Below, piece by piece: positions 8,235-15,279 of a stretch of DNA of 15,279 nt. Numbering within the stretch: position 1 is the first letter of the stretch; each line of letters begins with the position of its first letter. The DNA comes from Muribaculaceae bacterium. Its GTDB lineage: Bacteria > Bacteroidota > Bacteroidia > Bacteroidales > Muribaculaceae. The position numbers were made by a program, and so were the translations under genes. The stretch covers positions 1 to 15,279 of the forward strand of contig VSPE01000049.1 of NCBI GenBank assembly GCA_009775225.1, in the 5' to 3' direction. Under the pieces are notes generated by a model, which worked only from the letters and a program-made list of their open reading frames with translations, did not search any database and was not told the DNA's origin.

Positions 8235-9680
8235 TTATTTTTTGTTCTCTTTCTGACCTTTGGCAAATCCAATCTGTGTGCGCACGCAGCGGAAACCGAT
8301 ATAGGAGCGCTGTTCGTTCTGATACTCCCACATACGTAGGTCGGAGCGTACGTTGTGTGCCACATCTTTCCACGAGCCGCCGCGTATAATCTTGCGCTTC
8401 ATCTTGTACGGGTCTTCGAGAGCGGCGTCGTAGCGGTATTCGGGGTTGAGGTCGTTGGTGAGGCGTCCCACACTTTCGGTGAAGGCGGTCGATGTCCATT
8501 CGCTCACGTTGCCGGCCATGTCGTAGAGGCCGAAGTCGTTAGGCGCGTAGGTTCCTACTCGCGAGGTAATGATATGGCCGTCTTTCACATAGTTGCCTTC
8601 CATAGGCTTGAAGTTGGCATAGAAGCACCCTTTGTCGTCGCTCATGGTGAGGTCGCCGTCCCAGGGGTAGATGTTGTCGTCTACGCCGGCACGGGCCGCG
8701 AACTCCCATTCGGCTTCAGTGGGGAGGCGATATGGCTCCACGTATACGCCGTCTTTGCCGAGCGAGCGGCGCAGGTAGTCGGTACGCCAGTTGGCGAAGG
8801 CGTTTGCCTGCTCCCAGCTCACGCCCACTACAGGATAGTCGGTATATCCGCCGTGAGCGAAGTACATGCGTACATAAGGTTCGTTGTAGGCGTTCTCAAA
8901 GTCGTTGACCCATGCGGTGGTGTCGGGATATACGTTTACGATATAGGTGTTGAGGAAATCGTAGTCGCCGGTGAGTGCGCGCTGAATTGTCTGTCGCACT
9001 ATTTCGCCCTCGTCGTTGATGTATGCCGTATCTTTTGATATTACGGGATTGGTTGTCGGAATCGGGCGGTCGGTGTTATATTCCCGGCGGCGCGGGTCGA
9101 GGCGGTTGCGTCGGCGTGCAGCTTCTGTATGGTTGAAAATCTCATATCGGTAGTTGAGCTGAGTGCCGTCGAGCTCGCGTACACCTGTGATAGGGTTGGT
9201 GCGGTACACGCTTTCTATGGCTCGCTGCTCGTCCTCGTTGGGGTTGCGCCAGGGAATGGGCTTGTTCCAGTTGAGATGAGGTGTGATAGGGTTTCCTTCG
9301 CGGTCTTCTTCTATTTTGAAGTCCTCGTTGCCGCCGTAAGCGGGGTCGGCGAGGCGTTCGCGGATTATCGAGTCTCGCACCCAGAATACGAACTGCTTGT
9401 ATTTCCCGTTGGTAATTTCGGTCTCGTCCATCCAGAAGCCGTCGACAGAGATACCGCGGGCGTTGGCCTGCAGATTCCACAGAGAATCGGCTTTTCCGAC
9501 TCCGACTTTCATAGAGCCGCGGTCAACGAGCACCATGCCGTAGGGGGTAGGCTCGGCCCACGCCGTGCCGCCCACGCCGGTCACTTCGCCTCCGGCCGAA
9601 GAGCGGCCGCCGCCTGCTGCACATGATGCCAGCGAAGCTGCTGCGATGCACCAAAAGAATATCTGCTTGGCTTGTTTCAT
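8235..9680 (-). CDS. gldK: GldK/PorK, T9SS outer-membrane-associated lipoprotein
   Basis: GldK is a lipoprotein with a formylglycine-generating-enzyme-like (sulfatase-modifying factor) fold that forms the T9SS ring with GldN. The 481-residue product begins with a lipoprotein signal peptide whose lipobox LASC places the lipidated Cys at residue 20, followed by a Gly/Ser-rich tether. The FGE-like domain is recognisable from FWMDETEITNGKYKQF (about 82-97), YRLPTEAEWEFAARAG (317-332), MAGNVSEW (388-395), and a C-terminal RGGSW ... IGFRCVRT block. In this family the domain is structural and not known to modify sulfatases. It sits 61 nt after porP and heads the gldKLMN run. Confidence 0.95.
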   Translation of the reverse strand: MKQAKQIFFWCIAAASLASCAAGGGRSSAGGEVTGVGGTAWAEPTPYGMVLVDRGSMKVGVGKADSLWNLQANARGISVDGFWMDETEITNGKYKQFVFWVRDSIIRERLADPAYGGNEDFKIEEDREGNPITPHLNWNKPIPWRNPNEDEQRAIESVYRTNPITGVRELDGTQLNYRYEIFNHTEAARRRNRLDPRRREYNTDRPIPTTNPVISKDTAYINDEGEIVRQTIQRALTGDYDFLNTYIVNVYPDTTAWVNDFENAYNEPYVRMYFAHGGYTDYPVVGVSWEQANAFANWRTDYLRRSLGKDGVYVEPYRLPTEAEWEFAARAGVDDNIYPWDGDLTMSDDKGCFYANFKPMEGNYVKDGHIITSRVGTYAPNDFGLYDMAGNVSEWTSTAFTESVGRLTNDLNPEYRYDAALEDPYKMKRKIIRGGSWKDVAHNVRSDLRMWEYQNEQRSYIGFRCVRTQIGFAKGQKENKK

Positions 9681-9741
9681 ATATGTCTTGGCAAGATTTG
9701 TGTTGTCCTTGTTTATTAAAAATTGATAGACGCAAGGCTGC

Positions 9742-10737
9742 TTACATGAGCCTTACGCTTTTGTGCCTGTGCTTGTTTTTCTCGCTTAGGTCGAGTTTTA
9801 GGCTGTATCCTATAAAGACTTCATGGCTGCCCGACGATGCCTGCCGTATGGCCGAGGTGGCATAATCGTAGCTGTAACCTATGTAGAAGTTCTTTATCTC
9901 GGCCGACAGGGTGGCTATCACGGCGTCGTCCCAGCGGTAGCCGATGCCTACGGAGAACATCTTGCGGTAGCGGGCGCGTGCCGTAATTTCGCCGCCGGTG
10001 AAGGCGAAATCGCTCTTGACAAGCACTGAAGGTACTATCTCAAATAACGTGTTTTTTATGGGAATATTGCATCCGGCGGTAAAATATAGCGTCCGCCGTG
10101 CCTGAAACTCGAAACGGCGCTCGCCCGATGTCTCGGAGCCTCCGGCGGCGTCCTCGGCGTTCATTGTCACGGTCGGGGAGGTGAGATGTGTGCACGATAT
10201 GCCGGCGTAGAACACCGGGTGTCTGTACCACAATCCTACGCCGAGGTCGAAGGCTGTGCCGTGGATGTCGGTGGTGGGTATGGCGTCGTCGGTGCTCTCG
10301 TGGAAGTCGTCGCCGTCGGGTATATATACCTCCGAGCCTTTGAACGACTGGTCGTAGAAGCCGAGTTGCAGGCCCGCGCTCCACATTCCGCCCCATTTCT
10401 TGAGCTGATAGGCTATCTGTGCGCCCATAGCGAGAGTTTTGTATAGGCCTATGCTTTCCTGTTCTACCTGTATGCCTACACCGAAGCGATGTTTGCCGAG
10501 CTTGAAAGGCATGTCGGCCACGCCCATGAATGTCTGCGGCGCATTGTCGATGCCTACCCACTGAAGACGGGCGCCGGCGCGTATGCGCACCAGGTCGGTC
10601 TGGCCTATGGCCGAGGGGTTGTAGTACGAAGGCACTTCGTAATACTGCGACAGTTGCGCGTCGGTCTGTGCGTTGGCTTTGAACGTAAAGACTGCCGCTA
10701 TTATGCCGTAAATGAGAGCTGTGCGTAGTATTTTCAT
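9742..10737 (-). CDS. porP: PorP/SprF family type IX secretion outer-membrane protein
   Basis: PorP/SprF proteins are outer-membrane beta-barrels required for export of subsets of T9SS cargo; some act as anchors for the secreted partner. The 331-residue protein has a signal peptide with cleavage after AKANA-type residues (about 23). The family opening follows: QTDAQLSQYYEVPSYYNPSA, then GARLQWVGIDNAPQTFMG and FGVGIQVEQESIG. Alternating beta-strand patterns continue to the end (GYRWDDAVIATLSAEI, IGYSYDYATSAI, HEVFIGYSLKLDL). Its ATG overlaps the porT stop by 4 nt (ATGA), so the two are translationally coupled. It precedes gldK, the classic porP-gldKLMN order. Confidence 0.93.
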   Translation of the reverse strand: MKILRTALIYGIIAAVFTFKANAQTDAQLSQYYEVPSYYNPSAIGQTDLVRIRAGARLQWVGIDNAPQTFMGVADMPFKLGKHRFGVGIQVEQESIGLYKTLAMGAQIAYQLKKWGGMWSAGLQLGFYDQSFKGSEVYIPDGDDFHESTDDAIPTTDIHGTAFDLGVGLWYRHPVFYAGISCTHLTSPTVTMNAEDAAGGSETSGERRFEFQARRTLYFTAGCNIPIKNTLFEIVPSVLVKSDFAFTGGEITARARYRKMFSVGIGYRWDDAVIATLSAEIKNFYIGYSYDYATSAIRQASSGSHEVFIGYSLKLDLSEKNKHRHKSVRLM

Positions 10738-11486
10738 TCGAAGTAGAACGTAAGTACAATCATTTTTGAGGTCGCTTTCTTGAGCGATTGTGTGATTTTC
10801 ATGCCGTTGATGTCGTCGGAGAGGTCGGGGCGGTCATGGGTGAGCACGTCGGTGAGCCCGAAACAGAATTTAAGCTCGGGGTTGAGCTTGAAGAACGGCA
10901 GGTAGAAATCGCAGCCAAAACCGATAGAGAGGTAGAAATCGGTGGTGTTGAGTTTGAGGAACTCGCTGCCTTTTTTGTTTACGTCGAAAGCCGGCATGAT
11001 GCCGCCTACTACATAGGGACGAGCGTTGCGGTAGCGCTGCGCTGCGAATTTCAGGTCTACAGGGAGTACGAGGAACGCCGATTTGATATTCTGGCGCTCG
11101 GTAGCTCGTGTAGTTATGTCGAGCATTGATATGTTGCGGCTGCCGAAGTACAGACCTGGCGACAGGCGCAGCGAGAAGTAGTTGTTGAGCCGCAGGTCGA
11201 AGAGTCCGTTTACGCAGAAGCCGGGCTGGTAGTCGGGTTGCTCGGCGCGCCACAGCTGGGGTGCGCCCGCAGGGTTGCCGTTCTCGTCGACAGGCTGAAA
11301 TTCAAGTCCGTTGTGGGTAAAGTGCAGGTCGGACGTGAACAGACCTACCGAGAAGCCCAGGTGCCACTTGCGCAGGTCGGCGTAGGGGCGGTTCTGCACT
11401 TTGTCGTTGAACGTGCGTGCTTGAACGGGTATCGCGGAGGCGACACACGCAAGAACTGCCAGAAAAACGATTTTGATATTATTCAT
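10734..11486 (-). CDS. porT: PorT-like outer-membrane beta-barrel of the T9SS
   Basis: The 250-residue protein carries an N-terminal signal peptide (about residues 1-23, ending PVQA). The PorT-family pattern follows: RPYADLRKWHLGFSVGLFT near the start, a central LRLSPGLYFGSRNI segment, SAFLVLPVDLKF and YRNARPYVVGGI, then YLSIGFGCDFYLPFFKLNPE and a final aromatic strand ending LTFYFE, typical of barrel insertion. PorT (SprT) is needed for type IX secretion, but its exact step is not established. I chose ATG 11486 over the TTG one codon upstream. It overlaps porP by 4 nt and lies 57 nt after the hydrolase gene. A generic PorT-family barrel with another role is possible, but its position directly before porP-gldKLMN supports the name. 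Confidence 0.8.
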   Translation of the reverse strand: MNNIKIVFLAVLACVASAIPVQARTFNDKVQNRPYADLRKWHLGFSVGLFTSDLHFTHNGLEFQPVDENGNPAGAPQLWRAEQPDYQPGFCVNGLFDLRLNNYFSLRLSPGLYFGSRNISMLDITTRATERQNIKSAFLVLPVDLKFAAQRYRNARPYVVGGIMPAFDVNKKGSEFLKLNTTDFYLSIGFGCDFYLPFFKLNPELKFCFGLTDVLTHDRPDLSDDINGMKITQSLKKATSKMIVLTFYFE

Positions 11487-11543
11487 CAAAAATTTAACGT
11501 CGAAACACTGCCTTTATTGTGCCTTTTGCTTTTTTGCTACTCT

Positions 11544-13025
11544 CTATCGCTCGTTAAAGCCTGTCGCGTTTTCAAGCACGATGCGACGCCCGTTGCGGTG
11601 GTTCAATACCACGTTATCGAGTGTTATACCGCATACATTCCTTATCTCGGCGCCGTTATCGGAGGTGAAGGTGCTGTTTGATACGATGATGTTTCTGGCC
11701 GGCATTTCGGGTAGTCCGTTAATCCATATTGCTCTGCGTGCGCCCGAGCAGAGCACGCCGTTGATATTTATGCAGTCGAGCACGGGTGTGCTTTCCGATA
11801 CTTCCGCATGCCCGGTAGACCCTTTTATTCCGTAATAGAAGTCGATAGTAATGGCATCGGATACAATGTCGGTCATCGTTATGCTGTCGATGCGCACATC
11901 GTGTACGCTGCCGCCGCGTCCTCTTGTCGATTTGAATTTAATGCCGGTGTCGGTGCCCGCAAATGTGCAGTTGCGCACCGTGATGCCGTGTACGCCGCCC
12001 GACATTTCCGACCCTATTACGAAACCTCCGTGTCCGTGGTAAACCTTACATTTCTCAATAAGGACATTGGAAGTGGGCACACATCGCCTGCGGCCTTCTT
12101 CGTCGCGACCCGATTTCAGGCATATTGCATCGTCGCCGACGTCGAAGGTGCATCCGGCCACGTGTACGTTGGTGCACGATTCGATGTCGATGCCGTCGCC
12201 GTTCTGGGCGTAATATGGATTTCTTACCGTTATGTCACGCACCACGAGGTCGCGGCACAGAAGCGGCCTGATGTTCCAGCGAGGGGAGTTAGAGAATGTC
12301 ACGCCTTCCAGTAAAACACGTTGGCATCTTACAGGGAGAATCATTACCGGGCGGAGTGCCGGGCGTGCTGCTTCCCATAGCGAGTCGCTGTCGTGCGGGA
12401 TGCTGCCGAGGCGTTCGTTGGAGAAGTCTCGGACAGCTTCGGAGGGATACCATGTTTTTCCGTCTTGCGCGAGTACGCCGCCTGCGCAAAGGTTTTTCCA
12501 CTCGCCGTCGGTAAGCTTTGCTTTCTTGACAGGCCGCCATGCCTGGCCGCGGCCGTCGATGCTGCCGGTACCGGTAATGGATATGTCGTGTTTGTCGAAG
12601 GCGCTTATCGGAGATACGCACTCATAAGCCGAATTTCCGATTACATCCCATTTGAAAAGCGGGTAATCGTCGATATTATCGGAGAAATACAGCATGCAGC
12701 CTTCTTCGAGGTGTAGGTCGACATGGCTTTCGAGGGATATCGGCCCTGTAAGCCATATTCCCGCAGGTACGTTAAGGTGGCCGCCACCGTGCTGACGCAG
12801 GTGTGCAAATGCTTTGGAGAATGATGCGGTGTTGTCGGTAATGCCGTCGCCCTTGCCGTCGAAGTCTGTGATAGAAACGCTGTATGGAGGTATCTGTGGT
12901 TCAGGCAACGGATTGTCGAATTGCGCTTTGGCGCCAAAGGCCGCTGCACAGATGAATGTAGCGGCAAGTAAAACAATAATTCGATTGCTGTGGGGGCGGT
13001 TTGTGTTGTGTATATGGTTGGTCAT
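11544..13025 (-). CDS. Secreted family 28 glycoside hydrolase (polygalacturonase-like)
   Basis: GH28 enzymes cleave pectic galacturonan or related chains with a right-handed beta-helix fold. This 493-residue protein has a signal peptide after a short polar extension (RIIVLLAATFICAAAFGAKA, cleavage about residue 35). DFDGKGDGITDNTASFSKA (about 54-72) is the usual pectin-lyase-like opening. The catalytic GH28 blocks are all visible: NGDGIDIES (275-283, NxD), GDDAICLKSG (297-306, DD), GHGGFVIGSE (331-340, GHG) and GIKFKSTRGRGG (361-372, RIK-like block with a Gly replacing the usual Arg). No type IX C-terminal sorting domain is visible, so it is probably periplasmic or carried by the Sec route only. 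It follows the lipid kinase by 39 nt and precedes porT by 57 nt. The substrate cannot be fixed from sequence. Confidence 0.9.
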   Translation of the reverse strand: MTNHIHNTNRPHSNRIIVLLAATFICAAAFGAKAQFDNPLPEPQIPPYSVSITDFDGKGDGITDNTASFSKAFAHLRQHGGGHLNVPAGIWLTGPISLESHVDLHLEEGCMLYFSDNIDDYPLFKWDVIGNSAYECVSPISAFDKHDISITGTGSIDGRGQAWRPVKKAKLTDGEWKNLCAGGVLAQDGKTWYPSEAVRDFSNERLGSIPHDSDSLWEAARPALRPVMILPVRCQRVLLEGVTFSNSPRWNIRPLLCRDLVVRDITVRNPYYAQNGDGIDIESCTNVHVAGCTFDVGDDAICLKSGRDEEGRRRCVPTSNVLIEKCKVYHGHGGFVIGSEMSGGVHGITVRNCTFAGTDTGIKFKSTRGRGGSVHDVRIDSITMTDIVSDAITIDFYYGIKGSTGHAEVSESTPVLDCININGVLCSGARRAIWINGLPEMPARNIIVSNSTFTSDNGAEIRNVCGITLDNVVLNHRNGRRIVLENATGFNER

Positions 13026-13064
13026 GAGGTTTCAGTGGGTTTGGGAACTCGGGCATGCCGGCGC

Positions 13065-14045
13065 TCAGGGCCACTGAGGCAGGATGTGTCGTATTGAGAG
13101 ACCGATGTCGCGCAGGAAGAGTCGAGCCGGAGTCACCACCGGTTTGAATCGCGTGCCTTCGGTGGGGGCGAACAGTCTGAGCTTGCCGGGGTGGCACTTC
13201 ACTTCTATGGTGGCGGGCATGCGCACAGAATCGCCGTCGGCATGTGCTGCTCCGTCGGTCTTGCGTGTGATTACGGCTTCGGAGGCTCGTATCACATCTA
13301 TATAAGAGTTCTTTTTGATAAGGCCTGTGAGCATATCGAAACCCATTGCAGCCTGAGTGAAGATATTCCCGGCATGCACTATCACAAAATCAAGGGCGCC
13401 GTCGGTTATGGATGCCTGCGGTGCTATGAAGGCGTTGTTGCCGTACTGCGAGGCGTTGCAGCATACAACAAGAAACGCCCGCTCGGTGAGTATTTGGTTG
13501 CCTACGCGGATTTGGTATTCCTCGGGGTGGAACTTTATATATTCCGTAAATGAGTTTTTGAGATACATGAGCGCGCCGCGTCGGTTTTCGCGTGCGCATC
13601 GCTCGCTGACGGCGGCATCGAAGCCGACACCGAATGTGCAGAAGAACGGTACGCCGTTGGCTGTACCGTAATCGGCGTTTATGATATTGTTTTCCGCTAT
13701 TATTTTGAGCGACAGGTCGATGTCTATAGGTATGCCAATGTGTCTTGCCAGTCCGTTGCCGGAGCCCGTGGGTACAATGCCGAGAGCTGTGGCTGTGCCG
13801 ATGAGGCCTGTGGCGGCCTCATTGACGGTGCCGTCGCCACCGCATGCAATCACACCGTAGTACGATTTTTCCGCTGCTTCGGCGGCAAGCTCGTGTACGT
13901 GCCCCGGTCCACGGCTGAAAGCGATGTCGAAGTCAACCGCCATCCGCAGCATCTTTCGGTAAAGACGCGGCACAATGCGGTGCTTCGACACCGTACCCGA
14001 GGCCGGGTTGATGATGAGCAGAAACTTCTTGCCTGCGAGCGACAT
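13065..14045 (-). CDS. Diacylglycerol/lipid kinase family protein (YegS/DgkB type)
   Basis: This 326-residue cytosolic protein belongs to the DAGK catalytic (LCB5/YegS/BmrU) family, which phosphorylates diacylglycerol or related lipids with ATP. Visible motifs are IINPASGT (11-18), the glycine-rich nucleotide-binding GGDGTVNEA (69-77), and PTGSGNGLARHIGIP (92-106). A C-terminal beta domain contains HADGDSV (about 271-277) and CHPGKLRLFAP. It starts with ATG at 14045 (a GTG lies one codon upstream) only 9 nt after prfB, so the two are probably cotranscribed. The exact lipid substrate is unknown. DgkB, a YegS-like kinase, or a sphingoid-base kinase are all possible, the last because Bacteroidales make sphingolipids. 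Confidence 0.9.
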   Translation of the reverse strand: MSLAGKKFLLIINPASGTVSKHRIVPRLYRKMLRMAVDFDIAFSRGPGHVHELAAEAAEKSYYGVIACGGDGTVNEAATGLIGTATALGIVPTGSGNGLARHIGIPIDIDLSLKIIAENNIINADYGTANGVPFFCTFGVGFDAAVSERCARENRRGALMYLKNSFTEYIKFHPEEYQIRVGNQILTERAFLVVCCNASQYGNNAFIAPQASITDGALDFVIVHAGNIFTQAAMGFDMLTGLIKKNSYIDVIRASEAVITRKTDGAAHADGDSVRMPATIEVKCHPGKLRLFAPTEGTRFKPVVTPARLFLRDIGLSIRHILPQWP

Positions 14046-14054
14046 CACACCATC

Positions 14055-15174
14055 TTATTCGGCTTCTTTCTCGGAGAACTCCATCAGGTAAGCCTTAATG
14101 AAGTCGTCGAGGTCGCCGTCCATCACGCCGCCAACATCGGATGTCTGATAGTTGGTGCGGTGGTCTTTAACGCGGCGGTCGTCGAACACGTAGCTGCGGA
14201 TTTGTGAGCCCCATTCAATTTTCTTCTTGCCGGCTTCAACCTTGGCCTGCTCAGCCATGCGGTGTTCAAGCTCCTTGGCATAGAGTATGGAGCGCAGCTG
14301 GCGCAGGGCGTTTTCCTTGTTCTTGGGCTGGTCGCGCGTCTCGGTGTTCTCAATGAGGATTTCTTCTTTTTCGCCGGTATAGGGGTCGGTAAACTGATAG
14401 CGCAGACGTACGCCCGATTCTACCTTGTTTACATTCTGACCGCCTGCGCCACCAGAGCGGAAGGTATCCCACGACATCAGCGCCGGCTCGATTTTTATGT
14501 CGATTGAGTCGTCGACAAGAGGTGTTACGAATACCGATGCGAACGATGTCATGCGCTTGCCTTGGGCGTTGTAGGGCGATACTCGCACAAGGCGGTGTAC
14601 GCCGTTCTCGCTCTTGAGAAAGCCGTAGGCGAAGTCGCCTTCGATATTGAGTGTGCAGCTCTTGATGCCGGCTTCGTCGCCTTCAAGAAGGTTGGCTACC
14701 GATAGCTTATATTTGTGGTCTTCGGCCCAGCGCATATACATACGCATGAGCATCGAAGCCCAGTCCTGGCTTTCGGTGCCTCCAGCGCCGGAGTTGATTT
14801 TCAGTACGGCGCTCATTATATCTTCTTCGCGGCGCAGCATATTGCGCAGCTCAAGGTCTTCGAGCAGTTTCACGGCCTTGGCGTAAGCTGCGTCCACCTC
14901 TTCTTCGGTCACGATTTCCTCCTTGAAGAAGTCCAGCGCGAGTTTTACCTCGTCGACGGCGCCCTCAAGCTCCGAGTAGTCGTTGACCCACTTCTGAAGG
15001 TCTTTTATTTTCTTCATCTGGCGGTGGGCGGCATCTGCGTTATCCCAGAAGCCGTCGGCCATTGTGCGGAGTTGTTCTTCTTCGACAGCTATTTTCTTCC
15101 CGTCGATGTCAAAGATACCTCCTCAGCGCAAGCATACGCTCAAAAGTCTCTTTTAATTGTTCCTGAGTAATCAT
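14055..15174 (-). CDS. prfB: Peptide chain release factor 2, programmed +1 frameshift
   Basis: RF2 recognises UGA and UAA and triggers peptide release. The gene must be read in two frames: 21 codons from ATG at 15174 (MITQEQLKETFERMLALRRYL), then a +1 shift over the TGA at 15109-15111, continuing DIDGKKIAVEEEQLRTMADG to the end. The full product is 372 residues. GGQ lies at about 244-246 inside GGAGGQNVNK and is the peptidyl-transferase-centre motif. The UGA-reading tripeptide is SPY at about 199-201 instead of the proteobacterial SPF. The C-terminus has WGSQIRSYVFDDRRVKDHRT. A +0 open reading frame caller would place the start at 15062 and lose 37 residues. It is the first gene of a unit with the lipid kinase, with a candidate promoter about 30 bp upstream. 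Confidence 0.96.
15108..15123 (-). promoter_or_regulatory. prfB: prfB autoregulatory +1 frameshift site
   Basis: On the minus strand the codons run CTG AGG AGG TAT CTT TGA C. The AGGAGG (15118-15123) pairs with the 16S anti-Shine-Dalgarno 3 nt before the CTT slippery codon. When RF2 is scarce, the slow UGA lets the ribosome slip to UUU-GAC and make full-length RF2. Spacing matches the E. coli AGGGGG-TAT-CTT-TGA-C site exactly. Confidence 0.96.
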
Positions 15175-15205
15175 ATTTATATTGTCTAATATTGTTTTCG
15201 GGCTA

Positions 15206-15213
15206 CAAATTTA
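15206..15213 (-). promoter_or_regulatory. Candidate Bacteroidetes -7 promoter element for prfB
   Basis: The minus strand reads TAAATTTG here, a full match to the TAnnTTTG -7 box of the Bacteroidetes major sigma factor. It lies 31 nt upstream of the prfB ATG. A -33 TTG is not clear at the expected spacing; a GTG is the nearest candidate about 22 nt upstream. The upstream terminator hairpin ends just before it, which supports a fresh promoter at this point. Confidence 0.5.
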
Positions 15214-15247
15214 GATAAAAATCCTGAGATTTTTACACCGGCAGAAT

Positions 15248-15273
15248 AAAAAATCAAGGCTGACGCCTTGATT
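15248..15273 (-). terminator. Rho-independent terminator of an upstream gene outside the window
   Basis: On the minus strand AATCAAGGC, a GTCA loop and GCCTTGATT form a perfect 9-bp stem (15252-15273), followed by a short U-run. It would end transcription of a minus-strand gene lying beyond the right edge, making prfB the start of a new unit. Confidence 0.8.
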
Positions 15274-15279
15274 CCCGTT

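Noticed and set aside
8355..9038. Long plus-strand open frame opposite gldK (227 codons), and similar ones opposite porP, gldL, the kinase and prfB
   Set aside because: These are mirror frames of strongly conserved genes. They have Val/Gly/His-rich composition typical of antisense reading of G+C-rich codons and show no motifs.
13035..13064. Small palindromes (GGCATGCC, GCCGGC) before the hydrolase gene as an operator or terminator
   Set aside because: They are short, lack a U-run, and are expected by chance in G+C-rich sequence.
14055..15062. prfB starting at ATG 15062
   Set aside because: The upstream frame encodes MITQEQLKETFERMLALRRYL followed by a textbook CTT TGA C frameshift site, giving the normal RF2 length.

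Overview
The window reads as a piece of a Bacteroidota chromosome (order Bacteroidales; Muribaculaceae is my best guess, from overall protein style only). Every gene I can support lies on the minus strand, so transcription runs from the right end to the left. The assignment rests on a type IX secretion (T9SS) cluster, the lack of Shine-Dalgarno sequences before most starts, and a TAnnTTTG-type promoter element.

Right end (about 15279-11544): a hairpin terminator of an upstream gene outside the window, then a candidate promoter and prfB (release factor 2). prfB carries the classical autoregulatory +1 frameshift, with AGGAGG followed by CTT TGA C, so an uncorrected reading frame misses its first 37 residues. 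A YegS/DAGK-family lipid kinase follows 9 nt later, and then a secreted family 28 glycoside hydrolase.

Middle (11486-4422): a six-gene T9SS block in the order porT, porP (4-nt ATGA overlap), gldK (lipoprotein), gldL, gldM, gldN. GldL and GldM form the inner-membrane motor, GldK and GldN the periplasmic/outer-membrane ring, and PorT and PorP are barrel-type accessory proteins. Together they serve export of cargo across the outer membrane. A perfect 20-bp A/T-only inverted repeat fills most of the gldM-gldN gap and directly abuts the gldM stop codon.

Left end (4410-1): only 11 nt after gldN the base composition drops and two DUF262 (GmrSD/ParB-Srx-like) genes follow, a probable phage or foreign-DNA defence pair. 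The first keeps the DGQQRLT motif and a C-terminal DUF1524/HNH motif. Its first 66 codons, with the diagnostic IPDYQRGYR motif, are still in frame but interrupted by three nonsense codons (TAG, TAG, TGA), so I call it a pseudogene. The second DUF262 gene starts 1 nt after the first one's stop, looks intact, and has no nuclease motif I can recognise. The 5' end of one further minus-strand gene may lie at the extreme left edge. The clustered nonsense codons in an otherwise open gene are the most unusual observation in the window.
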